DNA of 36,815 nucleotides from NCBI GenBank assembly GCA_021324265.1, contig JAJPJK010000016.1:1-36815 (forward strand), written 5' to 3'. Below, in pieces: positions 13,504 to 25,819 of this stretch. Source of the stretch: Thermoproteota archaeon. Lineage in GTDB: Archaea > Thermoproteota > Thermoprotei > Gearchaeales > Gearchaeaceae. Below the pieces are notes generated by a model. The model searched no databases and had not been told where the DNA came from. It saw nothing but the letters and a program-made list of their open reading frames with translations. Position 1 is the stretch's first letter; every line of letters starts with the position of its first letter. The position numbers and the translations under genes are program-made.

Positions 13504-14757
13504 AGGTCTCTCTATTACGTCGAAACCTGTGTATTTCCTCAATACTTCAGGGATTAAAATAGAGCCGTCTTCCTGTTGATAGTTTTCAAGCAAAGCAGCG
13601 AAAGTTCTGCCTATTGCAAGACCAGATCCATTTAACGTATGAACATATTCAGGCTCCTTTCTTCCACCTCCAACAAATTTAATATTTGCTCTTCTAGCTT
13701 GGAATTCTTCACAGTTGCTACATGATGATACTTCAACATATTTATTTTGTGAAGGGAACCAGGCTTCGATATCATAAGTCTTTGCTGAAGCGAATCCTAG
13801 ATCACCTGTGCATAGCATAACGACTCTATAAGGAATTCCAAGCTTTTTGAGAATCTCTTCAGCATCATTAACAAGTTTTTCCAGCTCATCATAGCTGCTT
13901 TCAGGTGATGTTATTTTGACAAGCTCGACTTTATTGAATTGATGAACTCTAAGAACGCCTTTTAGATCGATATGCCTGCCTGCCTCTTTTCTAAAACAAG
14001 GAGTATAGGCGGTGTAGTAGAGCGGGAGATCTTTATAATTTAAAGTTTCATTCGCGTGTATGTTGACTAGTGCTAGTTCTGCAGTCGGAAGTAGCCAAAG
14101 ATCTTCGCCTTCGATCTTATACATATCTTCGCTAAACTTAGGTAAATGGCCTGTTCCAAATGCTCCAGAGCCCAAAATCAAAATAGGAGGGAATATCTCT
14201 TTATAGCCCTTTGATTTGTGTGTATCTAGCATGAAGTTTATTAAGGCTCTTTCAAGTATCGCTCCCTTTCCTTTCAACATATAAAATCCTGCACCCGCAA
14301 GCTTTGTGCCTCTTTCAAAATCTACTATCCCAAGCTCTTCTGCTAGTTCGTAGTGAGCCTTTGGCCTAAAGCTGAATTTCTTTGGTTCACCTACAACTCT
14401 TACCACAACGTTCTCAGAAGAATCACGACCGTAAGGAACGCTATGATGCGGGATGTTGGGTAATCTATGTAGTAAATAATCGCGTTTTTCTTTCAATGAA
14501 TCTACTTCTTTTTCTAAGGATTTGATTTTAAAGTCTATTTCCTCGATCTCTCGTCTTAATTTCTCTTTGTTTTCTTCTTTCGGAAATCTTAGTGTAAGGA
14601 GATTTTTTTCATGTCTCAATTTCTCTAATTCCCTTAGTTTAGCTCTATATTGTTTATCGTATTCAATAAGATCTTTAAAAGGAAAATCAATGTTCCTTTT
14701 TTTCAATGCTTCCTCTACAATTTCTGGTTTTTTCCTAATTATTTCAAGATCTATCAT
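13495..14757 (-). CDS. serS: Seryl-tRNA synthetase (standard type)
   Basis: The 420-residue class II synthetase charges tRNA(Ser) with serine. The N-terminal ~100 residues form the long antiparallel coiled coil that grips the tRNA(Ser) variable arm. The catalytic domain contains LLPTAELALVN, motif 2 (PCFRKEAGRH), the KVELVKI segment and motif 3 (GLAIGRTFAALLENYQ). This is the common SerRS, not the methanogenic type with a zinc site. It is translationally linked to pyrG by a 4-nt overlap (ATGA) and follows it on the same transcript. Confidence 0.95.
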   Translation of the reverse strand: MIDLEIIRKKPEIVEEALKKRNIDFPFKDLIEYDKQYRAKLRELEKLRHEKNLLTLRFPKEENKEKLRREIEEIDFKIKSLEKEVDSLKEKRDYLLHRLPNIPHHSVPYGRDSSENVVVRVVGEPKKFSFRPKAHYELAEELGIVDFERGTKLAGAGFYMLKGKGAILERALINFMLDTHKSKGYKEIFPPILILGSGAFGTGHLPKFSEDMYKIEGEDLWLLPTAELALVNIHANETLNYKDLPLYYTAYTPCFRKEAGRHIDLKGVLRVHQFNKVELVKITSPESSYDELEKLVNDAEEILKKLGIPYRVVMLCTGDLGFASAKTYDIEAWFPSQNKYVEVSSCSNCEEFQARRANIKFVGGGRKEPEYVHTLNGSGLAIGRTFAALLENYQQEDGSILIPEVLRKYTGFDVIERPSS

Positions 14758-16370
14758 TTCTTTTTTACCTCTTGTTTGTATTGCAATGAGGCCTTTACAA
14801 AATAAAGATAAGGTTTTGAAGGATTGTTTGGTCTTGATTTAAACTCAGGATGTGCTTGTGTTAAGAAATAGAAACGATTTTTTAATTCAGCAATCTCAAT
14901 CCTTCCATCTTTGCTAAAACCTGAAAAGATCATTCCATGTTCGCTTAATATATTGACGTATTTAGGATTTACTTCATATCTATGTCTATGTCTTTCAAAT
15001 ACTATCCTTTGCTCGTATATTTTATGTGCAAGCGTACCTTCCACAATTTCTATTTCATAAGCTCCTAATCTCATTGTCCCTCCCTTCATCGTTATGTTTC
15101 TTTGCTCTGGAAGAAGATCTATTACCGGGTGAGGTGTGTAGGGATCTATTTCTGTGCTGTTCGCTTTATCAAGTCTGCATACATTTCTTGCAAATTCTAC
15201 GATAGATAATTGGAATCCAAAACAAATTCCAAGTAATGGAATTCCATTTAACCTTGCTATTTCTGCGGCCTTTATTTTTCCTTCGCTTCCTCTAGCTCCG
15301 AAACCTGGCAATATCAAGATGCCATCTGCATCTAGCAATCTACTTAAAGCTTCATCCTCATTTTTTTCAATGTCTTCAGCTTCAATGAATATAGGCTGAA
15401 CTTTCACCCTTGAATGGAAACCTGCATGCTTTAAGGCCTCATTGATGCTCACGTAAGAGTCAGCGAGCTTTGAATACTTACCAACCATAGCAATCTTGAC
15501 GACTTCTTTTGCGCTATTTGCTAAGCTCAGGATTGAATTCCATTCACTCCAATCAGGCTCCCTTCTTTCCAATGCTAAAATTCTAAGAAGTGTATCAGAC
15601 ATGCCTTGTTTCTCGAGTACCAAAGGCACTTCGTAAACATTTTCTACATCATATGAGTTAAATACAAATTCTTCCCTTACGTTACCAAAAAGCGCTATTT
15701 TTTTCTTCACTTCTTGACTTATTGGCTTTTCGCTCCTTGCAACGATTATATCTGGCTGAATTCCTATTCTTCTAAGCTCATTAACGCTATGTTGTAAAGG
15801 TTTGGTTTTCTGTTCACCCGTTGTCTTCAAAGTAGGGACTAAAGCTACATGTACGAATACTACGTTGTACATAGGTTCCTCAAGCTTCATTTGTCTTATT
15901 GCTTCAAGAAAAGGCAATCCTTCGATATCACCTACGGTACCTCCTATTTCAACAATCGCTATTTCTGCACCGGACTTATAGCTGCATTGTTTTATTCTTC
16001 GCTTTATCTCATCAGTTATATGGGGGATTATCTGAACACATTGACCTAGATAATCACCTCTTCTTTCTTTAGTTATAACAGTTTCGTATATCTGGCCTGT
16101 TGTTATATTATGTTCTTTAGTTAGGTTGATGTCCAAAAATCTCTCATAATGGCCTATGTCCATATCAGTCTCAGAACCGTCTTCGGTAACGAAAACTTCT
16201 CCATGCATAAACGGATTCATGGATCCACTATCGATGTTTAAGTAAGGATCGATCTTGATGGCTGTTAACCTATAACCCCTAACTTGAAGAATTTTTCCAA
16301 TTGAAGAAGTGATGATCCCTTTCCCTACAGATGAAAGAACTCCTCCCGTTATGAATATGTATTTACTCAT
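14754..16370 (-). CDS. pyrG: CTP synthase (glutamine-hydrolysing)
   Basis: The 538-residue enzyme converts UTP to CTP using ATP and glutamine. The N-terminal synthetase domain (about 1-270) begins YIFITGGVLSSVGKGIITSS and includes KIDPYLNIDSGSMNPFMHGE. The C-terminal class I glutamine amidotransferase domain (about 290-530) has the nucleophile motif LLGICFGFQ and the His-Glu pair in AHPEFKS. The length is normal for the family. It is the first gene of a pyrG-serS unit divergent from the surface-protein gene, with 56 bp between start codons and a central TATA-like element. Confidence 0.97.
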   Translation of the reverse strand: MSKYIFITGGVLSSVGKGIITSSIGKILQVRGYRLTAIKIDPYLNIDSGSMNPFMHGEVFVTEDGSETDMDIGHYERFLDINLTKEHNITTGQIYETVITKERRGDYLGQCVQIIPHITDEIKRRIKQCSYKSGAEIAIVEIGGTVGDIEGLPFLEAIRQMKLEEPMYNVVFVHVALVPTLKTTGEQKTKPLQHSVNELRRIGIQPDIIVARSEKPISQEVKKKIALFGNVREEFVFNSYDVENVYEVPLVLEKQGMSDTLLRILALERREPDWSEWNSILSLANSAKEVVKIAMVGKYSKLADSYVSINEALKHAGFHSRVKVQPIFIEAEDIEKNEDEALSRLLDADGILILPGFGARGSEGKIKAAEIARLNGIPLLGICFGFQLSIVEFARNVCRLDKANSTEIDPYTPHPVIDLLPEQRNITMKGGTMRLGAYEIEIVEGTLAHKIYEQRIVFERHRHRYEVNPKYVNILSEHGMIFSGFSKDGRIEIAELKNRFYFLTQAHPEFKSRPNNPSKPYLYFVKASLQYKQEVKKK

Positions 16371-16398
16371 AATAATGTTTCAATAAAAGCCATCTAGT

Positions 16399-16407
16399 AT
16401 TTAAAAT
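16399..16407. promoter_or_regulatory. Central TATA-like element between pyrG and the surface-protein gene
   Basis: ATTTAAAAT lies in the 56-bp divergent spacer, about 24 bp from the plus-strand ATG (16427) and about 33 bp from the minus-strand ATG (16370). Its near-symmetry means it could serve either direction. Confidence 0.4.
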
Positions 16408-16426
16408 TTCAAAGTAAATAAAGCAT

Positions 16427-17596
16427 ATGGATTTCAGAGTATTTCTGTTGGCTATGCTCATATTAACAACTGTTCATTTCGTTGACCATGTTAAAGCGCA
16501 GAACGATTACTATTTCATATATAGTATAAACTCTGATTTCAGCGGAAATGCGACGCTTAAGCAAAATTCCATATCCACAACAATTCCGTTTAAGGCTAAT
16601 TCGACAGCAGAATTAAGAGTAACAATTTCAAGCTATAATAAAACCTGCAATAATTTATTGCTGAATTTGACCGGGAATACAATGATTCAGTATTCTTTGT
16701 TGGTTCCTCAAAAAACAACCATTCCATTGAAATTTTCTAATTCAACTGTGGTATGTTCTATGAAAGATCTTTGGGTAAGGCTTCTAAATCAAACATTTAC
16801 CACCACAACTCCTATTCTTAACAGTACGTCCAGATTAACTTATAATTACACATTAAGATTTATCGGTGTTGAAGATGTAAGCAATATTACTTCTATACAT
16901 CTTAAATCTGTATTTAATTCCACAGGTTTGGTAAATTACAATAATACAATAGATTCATATGGTTTAAACTCAACTGCAGATGTTTATCTGAGCTTAATAG
17001 ATAATTTTTTGATAAGAATGCGAGCAGAATCGTTTTTTAAAGTTGACTCGATAAACCAGAATACTATTTTATTCGGCCGTGGATACGTGGAGTTAGCCTT
17101 GAAGAGTACGGACTATTCGAATCTTTATTATACAGGCCCTATAAATACAAGCTCCTTTAAAACAAATTTAGGCGTGGATTTCTCGATAATTACGAATTCA
17201 AACATTAAATCTATAAATGTGAGTGGGAATAAGATGACCTTGATCACGACAGGAAACGGTACAGCATACCTTACGGTTATTTATGGTAAGCCGAGGCTTG
17301 GTATTAGCATTGGAAACGTGAATTTGACGATAGATGATAAAAATGCAAACTACACAACGATCTATATGTTCGATTATGCTATCCTTTCTACTAGTTATAC
17401 ACAAAGTGAAAGGAGGATCGATATTGATTTAGGTGCAAATGTGGGAGTATATAATTTCACACAGACGAGTCAAAGTCAAACAACGAGTCAGCAAGTTAAT
17501 TGGTCATATATAATCTATCCAGTAATAATAGCTGTAGTTTTTGCCCTTATAATAGTTGCACTATTGTGGAGAAGGACTACATTTAAATCATCCTAA
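16427..17596 (+). CDS. Secreted surface protein with C-terminal membrane anchor
   Basis: The 389-residue protein starts with a signal-peptide-like segment (FLLAMLILTTVHFVDHV, about 6-22). The extracellular region is rich in Asn, Thr, Ser and Tyr, with very many N-x-S/T sequons, and it ends in a Ser/Thr/Gln-rich stalk (about 345-360), a membrane helix (about 362-383) and a short basic tail. It is probably a heavily N-glycosylated beta-sandwich-like protein of the outer cell surface. No enzymatic motif is visible and I do not recognise a family. It lies 17 bp before purA, but a TATA-like box at 17581-17588 suggests purA can also start independently. Confidence 0.65.
   Translation: MDFRVFLLAMLILTTVHFVDHVKAQNDYYFIYSINSDFSGNATLKQNSISTTIPFKANSTAELRVTISSYNKTCNNLLLNLTGNTMIQYSLLVPQKTTIPLKFSNSTVVCSMKDLWVRLLNQTFTTTTPILNSTSRLTYNYTLRFIGVEDVSNITSIHLKSVFNSTGLVNYNNTIDSYGLNSTADVYLSLIDNFLIRMRAESFFKVDSINQNTILFGRGYVELALKSTDYSNLYYTGPINTSSFKTNLGVDFSIITNSNIKSINVSGNKMTLITTGNGTAYLTVIYGKPRLGISIGNVNLTIDDKNANYTTIYMFDYAILSTSYTQSERRIDIDLGANVGVYNFTQTSQSQTTSQQVNWSYIIYPVIIAVVFALIIVALLWRRTTFKSS
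17581..17588 (+). promoter_or_regulatory. TATA-like element before purA
   Basis: ATTTAAAT is centred about 29 bp before the purA ATG at 17614. It overlaps the end of the upstream coding sequence. Confidence 0.4.
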
Positions 17597-17613
17597 TTCT
17601 ATGTAGATTTGGA

Positions 17614-18630
17614 ATGCTAAGTGTAATCGTAGGAGGCATGTTCGGTGATGAAGGTAAAGGGAAGATTGTTTCTTATGTTGCTTTAAAGGACAATATAAAT
17701 GTTGCAGCTCGGGCCGGTGTAGGTACGAATGCTGGTCACACAGTTGTTTATAATTCTCAGACTTTCAAATTGAGGCAAGTTCCATCTGCATTCTTGAATA
17801 AAAATGCAAAACTCTACATTGGCAGCGGAGTTCTTGTGGATCCTGATGTATTCCTAAGAGAAGTGGAGACGTTGAACATAAAAGGAAGAGTATGGGTTGA
17901 CGCTAATTGCACTGTTATCGAGGAGCAACATAAAAATAGAGATAGGTCAGATGCACATCTTTCAAAGGTAATAGGAACAACTGGCACTGGTTGCGGGCCT
18001 GCTATGGAAGATAGAGTAAAAAGAGTTGCAAAAACATGTAAAGATTTAAGTATTCTTAAAGACTACATTGAGGATGTTGCTCTTAGGGTAAATGAAGCTC
18101 TTGATAGGGGTGAAAATGCTCTTATAGAAGGAACGCAGGGAACCTTTCTTTCGTTATATCATGGAACCTATCCGTTTGTTACCTCTAAAGATACATCAGC
18201 GTCTTCTGCATGTGCTGATGTAGGCGTTGGCCCCAAAAGGGTAGATGAAGTGATAGTAGTCTTCAAATCTTACATTACAAGAGTTGGTGGCGGTCCTCTT
18301 GAAGGCGAGTTGCCACTCGAGAAAGTCAAAGAATTAAATCTCTTAGAATTCGGAACAGTAACAGGAAGGCCTAGGAGGGTTGCACTTTTCAATAAAGAAT
18401 TGGCTAAGAGGAGCGTTATGCTTAATAGTGCAACTCAAGTAGCAATAACAAAACTCGATTGGCTATACAAAGGTGCATATAAGGTTAGAGAATATGAAAA
18501 ACTTCCTATTGAAGCGAAGAAATTCATCGAAGATATAGAAGCCGAGATTGGTGTACCCGTTACAATTATCGGAACAGGTGAGGATGTTTATGATGTCATA
18601 GATATGAGAAGTAGTAAAATGAGGAGATGA
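17614..18630 (+). CDS. purA: Adenylosuccinate synthetase, short archaeal form
   Basis: The 338-residue enzyme joins IMP and aspartate using GTP, the first step from IMP to AMP. Landmarks are GMFGDEGKGKIVSY (P-loop and catalytic Asp), GTNAGHTV, the IGTTGTGCGPA segment, ALIEGTQGTFLS, TSKDTSASSACADVG, and TVTGRPRRV. Bacterial PurA is about 430 residues; archaeal enzymes of about 340 lack peripheral insertions, so this length is normal for the group. The glycosyltransferase gene that follows overlaps by 4 nt, though no functional link is evident. Confidence 0.95.
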   Translation: MLSVIVGGMFGDEGKGKIVSYVALKDNINVAARAGVGTNAGHTVVYNSQTFKLRQVPSAFLNKNAKLYIGSGVLVDPDVFLREVETLNIKGRVWVDANCTVIEEQHKNRDRSDAHLSKVIGTTGTGCGPAMEDRVKRVAKTCKDLSILKDYIEDVALRVNEALDRGENALIEGTQGTFLSLYHGTYPFVTSKDTSASSACADVGVGPKRVDEVIVVFKSYITRVGGGPLEGELPLEKVKELNLLEFGTVTGRPRRVALFNKELAKRSVMLNSATQVAITKLDWLYKGAYKVREYEKLPIEAKKFIEDIEAEIGVPVTIIGTGEDVYDVIDMRSSKMRR

Positions 18631-19784
18631 AAATACTGCATTTGACATGGGAGTATCCTCCAAGGATTGTTGGTGGACTTGCAAGGCATGTATACTATCT
18701 TTCTAAAGAGCTTTCTAAGCTTGGGAATGAAGTACTGGTCATAACTCTGGAATTCCCAAATGTTGTGATCGAAGAATATAAAGATAATTTGCATATCTAT
18801 CGTGTTAAAGTTGAGCTGGCTTCTTACGATTTTCTAACATGGTGTTATGCCTTCAATCATTTTTTCGAAAAGAAAATTGGTATGGTGGCTAAGGAAGTGG
18901 ATTTAATACACGCTCATGATTGGCTTGTCGCAATTTCGGCGATTAGTGCAAAATATCTGCTCGGAAAACCACTTGTATCTACAATTCATAGCTTAGAAAT
19001 TGGAAGGGTAGGTTCTTTGTCTAACCCTCTATCTGTTGTCATAGATAATATTGAGTGGTGGTTAACCTATGAATCCAAGAATGTTATAACGACTTCAGAA
19101 TTCATGAAAAGACAATTGATAGAGCACTTTAAACTACCCGGAGAAAAAATCACCGTTATATCTAACGGTATTGAATTCAGAGAGTTTGATTATATGATAA
19201 ATAAGGCCGAAATAAGAGCAATGCACGGTCTTCCTATCGAGAATAAATTAGTAGGCTTCATAGGTAGAATAACTGAACAGAAAGGTGTGAGATATTTTAT
19301 AGAGGCGGTTCCTAAGATCTTGAATAAATATGGGAATGTTAACTTTGTAGTGGTCGGCGATGGTTGGCAAATAGATGAAATGAAAGAACTGGCCAAAAAG
19401 TTAGGCATCGATTGGGCCGTGAAATTTATGGGTTATCTTCCTGATGAAAGCTTGAAAAATATTTTAAAGGCATTGGATGTACTTGTTATTCCTTCTGTAT
19501 ATGAGCCCTTCGGAATTATCGCTCTAGAAGGCATGTCCGCAGGAGTTCCATTGGTAGCCTCGAGTGTTGGAGGCCTCGATGAAATACTTGAAAATGAGGT
19601 AGACGGTCTGAAAGTTCCACCTAGGAATCCCGATGCAATCGCCGATGCAGTATTCAAGCTTTTAATAGATGAAAGTTTGAGGAATAGGCTTGTTGAGAAT
19701 GCAAGGAGAAAAGCTATTAAATTCAGTTGGGAAGAAATAGCGAAGAGAACAATGGATGTTTATGAGAAAGTGAAAAATGTATAG
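18627..19784 (+). CDS. GT4/GT5-type glycosyltransferase (glycogen-synthase-like)
   Basis: The 385-residue GT-B enzyme has an N-terminal acceptor domain with WEYPPRIVGGLARHV (a glycogen-synthase-like glycine-rich loop) and IHAHDWL, and a C-terminal donor-binding domain with GFIGRITEQKG, VVGDG and the E-x7-E motif region EPFGIIALEGMSAG. It transfers a sugar from a nucleotide donor. Either archaeal glycogen synthesis or glycan/glycolipid assembly is possible, and context does not decide. It is translationally coupled to purA. The start is preceded by GAGG, though unusually close to the ATG. Confidence 0.85.
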   Translation: MKILHLTWEYPPRIVGGLARHVYYLSKELSKLGNEVLVITLEFPNVVIEEYKDNLHIYRVKVELASYDFLTWCYAFNHFFEKKIGMVAKEVDLIHAHDWLVAISAISAKYLLGKPLVSTIHSLEIGRVGSLSNPLSVVIDNIEWWLTYESKNVITTSEFMKRQLIEHFKLPGEKITVISNGIEFREFDYMINKAEIRAMHGLPIENKLVGFIGRITEQKGVRYFIEAVPKILNKYGNVNFVVVGDGWQIDEMKELAKKLGIDWAVKFMGYLPDESLKNILKALDVLVIPSVYEPFGIIALEGMSAGVPLVASSVGGLDEILENEVDGLKVPPRNPDAIADAVFKLLIDESLRNRLVENARRKAIKFSWEEIAKRTMDVYEKVKNV

Positions 19785-20013
19785 AGAATTCAATATACAA
19801 GAAAAGGTTCTGATGTTCCTCAATTCCATTGGGGCTATCGAGCCTGGCAAAGCCAGAAATCCACATGAATTGGCAATAGTTATCAATGAAGATGTTAGTA
19901 AAGTGATAGAAACGTTAGAGAATCTCTTACAAAATGGTTATGTTGGAAAAGCAGGCAATAACTATTTCCTGACTGAAAAAGGTATAATAAGGTTAATGCG
20001 CTCTTTTAGCTAA
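19777..20013 (+). CDS. Small winged-helix protein
   Basis: These 78 residues form a winged-helix-like unit: helix 1 (QEKVLMFLNSIGAI), helix 2 (NPHELAIVIN), recognition helix (VSKVIETLENLLQNGYV) and a wing (GKAGNNYFLTEKG). It is probably a DNA-binding or nucleic-acid-associated protein. No effector domain is present. It overlaps the glycosyltransferase stop by 8 nt, and the dUTPase-like gene starts directly after its own stop, so it is an internal operon gene and might act locally or in an unrelated process. Confidence 0.65.
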   Translation: MYREFNIQEKVLMFLNSIGAIEPGKARNPHELAIVINEDVSKVIETLENLLQNGYVGKAGNNYFLTEKGIIRLMRSFS

Positions 20014-20511
20014 ATGGCAGTCCTTTCTGTTGAAGAGTTGAAGAAATATATTACATGCGAGCTAGGTATGGATGAAAAACAATATCAAATAAACGGTATA
20101 GACTTAAGAATTGATAAGGTATATAAGTTTGTTAGCTTCGGATCGGTATTCATAGAAGAAGTTAAGCTTCCACCTCTTGAAGAATTAAAAGTTGAGGGTT
20201 TAGAAGGGAAGCAATTATATGTTCTTGATAAAGGTAGTTACGTTATTGAGTTTTTCGAAACTATAGAAGTCCCCAGCGACGCAGTAGGCATTTGCTTTCC
20301 CAGATCTTCATTATTAAGAGCTGGTTGTGATCTAAGGACTGCGCTATGGGATAGTGGTTATAAAGGAAAATCCAGAGCTTTACTAGTTGTACACAATCCT
20401 ATAGTCATAGAGAAGGGAGCAAGAGTAGCTCAAATCATTTTTATAAGAACTGAGAAAAAAGCTGACAAAACTTATTCCGGAAAATATCAATTTGAAGGAA
20501 TCAAAAAATGA
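20014..20511 (+). CDS. dUTPase/dCTP deaminase family protein, probably dUTP diphosphatase
   Basis: This 165-residue trimer-type nucleotide enzyme contains the nucleotide-binding loop CFPRSSLLRAG (94-104) and, after it, WDSGYKGKSRALLVVHN (112-128). In dCTP deaminase the second segment normally carries a catalytic glutamate in LEL/LEF; here the equivalent stretch is LLVV. Asp113 in WDSGYKG instead matches the water-activating Asp of dUTPase (IDSDYRG). I therefore favour dUTP hydrolysis to dUMP and PPi, which keeps uracil out of DNA. Automated annotation may call it dcd. It starts directly after the winged-helix stop. Confidence 0.75.
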   Translation: MAVLSVEELKKYITCELGMDEKQYQINGIDLRIDKVYKFVSFGSVFIEEVKLPPLEELKVEGLEGKQLYVLDKGSYVIEFFETIEVPSDAVGICFPRSSLLRAGCDLRTALWDSGYKGKSRALLVVHNPIVIEKGARVAQIIFIRTEKKADKTYSGKYQFEGIKK

Positions 20512-20523
20512 AGTAGTTATCCC

Positions 20524-20536
20524 AAATATTTATTTA
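20524..20536 (+). promoter_or_regulatory. TATA-like element of the OFOR operon
   Basis: AAATATTTATTTA is centred about 32 bp before the ATG at 20562. It is too close to the in-frame TTG at 20538, which supports the ATG as the start. Confidence 0.45.
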
Positions 20537-20561
20537 GTTGATACAGCATATAGCCAATGAA

Positions 20562-24741
<4,180 letters not shown>

Positions 24742-24763
24742 TCATGGTTAGATCCATTAATCC

Positions 24764-24772
24764 TTTATATAA
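24764..24772 (-). promoter_or_regulatory. TATA box of sufS
   Basis: On the minus strand this reads TTATATAAA, centred about 27 bp before the ATG at 24741. Confidence 0.55.
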
Positions 24773-24782
24773 GTTTGAAAAG

Positions 24783-24791
24783 GATTTATTA
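24783..24791 (+). promoter_or_regulatory. TATA-like element of the peroxiredoxin gene
   Basis: GATTTATTA is centred about 26 bp before the ATG at 24813, in the 71-bp divergent spacer with sufS. Confidence 0.45.
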
Positions 24792-24812
24792 TTCATCGAA
24801 TAAAGAAGACAT

Positions 24813-25277
24813 ATGCCAAAGCCTAAGGAAGGTGAACCTGCTCCAGATTTTACAGCTGTTTCTTTGAGAAGAGGCAAGTTTAGGTTATATGATGTGATAA
24901 AGGAAAATAAGTATACCGTTCTTTATTTTTATCCCAAGGATTTCACATTTGGTTGTACAAAGGAAGCTTGTAGTTTCAGGGATTATTATACCCAGATCAA
25001 AAAATTGGGCGCAGAGGTCATTGGAATTAGCCTTGACGATACTGAAACACATAAGGAATTCGCTGAAAAACATAATTTGCCTTTCGATTTAATCTATGAT
25101 GAAGGCGGAAAAATATCTGAAGCCTATGGAGTGTTAAAGAGTATGTTCGGTAAAAAGTTCGCTTCAAGAGTAACCTTCATACTAAACAGCGAAGGAAAAA
25201 TTCTGAAAATATTCAATAAGGTCAATGCTGCGGAACACGGTAAAGAAATAGTTGATTATCTCAGTGCTTTAAGCTAA
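24813..25277 (+). CDS. bcp: Peroxiredoxin, BCP/PrxQ type
   Basis: The 154-residue thioredoxin-fold peroxidase reduces peroxides. It has YPKDFTFGCTKEACSFRD with the peroxidatic Cys48 and a second cysteine, Cys53, five residues on, the helix-2 disulfide arrangement of BCP/PrxQ enzymes. The conserved threonine (DFT) and the downstream arginine (FASRVTFILN) complete the active site. Its own promoter and the neighbouring sufS fit an oxidative-stress and Fe-S setting, although the two are transcribed divergently. Confidence 0.92.
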   Translation: MPKPKEGEPAPDFTAVSLRRGKFRLYDVIKENKYTVLYFYPKDFTFGCTKEACSFRDYYTQIKKLGAEVIGISLDDTETHKEFAEKHNLPFDLIYDEGGKISEAYGVLKSMFGKKFASRVTFILNSEGKILKIFNKVNAAEHGKEIVDYLSALS

Positions 25278-25278
25278 A

Positions 25279-25288
25279 GTTTTTAATG
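25279..25288 (+). promoter_or_regulatory. TATA-like element of the coiled-coil protein gene
   Basis: GTTTTTAATG is centred about 27 bp before the ATG at 25311. Confidence 0.4.
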
Positions 25289-25310
25289 GCTATGCATAAG
25301 ATTATTCGTA

Positions 25311-25787
25311 ATGTCAGTAGAGGAAGCTTTTCAAGAAGTTGAAAGAGTAAAAAAAGAAGTAGAAGCAAAAGTTGAGGAGTTACGAAACACCAAGCCTTTC
25401 CTAGGCGATATTGTTCAAGATGTTTTTGAACTATATAAAAGAATAAAGGAAGAAATATTCAAGATAAGAGCTATCAGGAAGGAAATAGAGAGGAAATTGA
25501 GTTCAAAAGAATTCGATTTTATAAAAAATAATTTTAATTTAGATGCCAAAGATTTAGAAACTGATAGATATAAGAGTTATGATGAACTTGCATATATCCT
25601 TAAAATAAAAACTTATCATGCGTATAATTGGGATTATTTCTTAGAACCATGGATTAAATATTATGAAGAATTAGATAAATTAAAATACTATTTAAGAGAA
25701 TTTCGGAATAAAATTAAAGTCATAAATTATTACACGAAACTTAATTCTTTTTCTACAACTGTCATAGATCAGTTGTTGAAGGCCTAA
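25311..25787 (+). CDS. Helical coiled-coil protein of unknown function
   Basis: These 158 residues are highly charged and almost wholly helical. Residues 1-68 form a long predicted coiled coil rich in Glu, Lys and Val/Ile, and a second Tyr-rich helical part (about 80-140) contains YNWDYFLEPWIKYYEELDKL. There are no cysteines or catalytic motifs. It has its own TATA-like element and lies between the peroxiredoxin and the P5C dehydrogenase genes. I do not recognise a family; structural or scaffold roles are possible but unsupported. Confidence 0.6.
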   Translation: MSVEEAFQEVERVKKEVEAKVEELRNTKPFLGDIVQDVFELYKRIKEEIFKIRAIRKEIERKLSSKEFDFIKNNFNLDAKDLETDRYKSYDELAYILKIKTYHAYNWDYFLEPWIKYYEELDKLKYYLREFRNKIKVINYYTKLNSFSTTVIDQLLKA

Positions 25788-25788
25788 C

Positions 25789-25799
25789 GTTTATGTATT
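25789..25799 (+). promoter_or_regulatory. TATA-like element of the P5C dehydrogenase gene
   Basis: GTTTATGTATT is centred about 26 bp before the ATG at 25820. Confidence 0.45.
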
Positions 25800-25819
25800 T
25801 GCTTTCCTAATATTCGTTT

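Noticed and set aside
20538-20561. TTG start at 20538 for the OFOR alpha subunit
   Set aside because: It would lie almost on the TATA-like element. Homologues begin close to the GGAQG motif, which fits the ATG at 20562.
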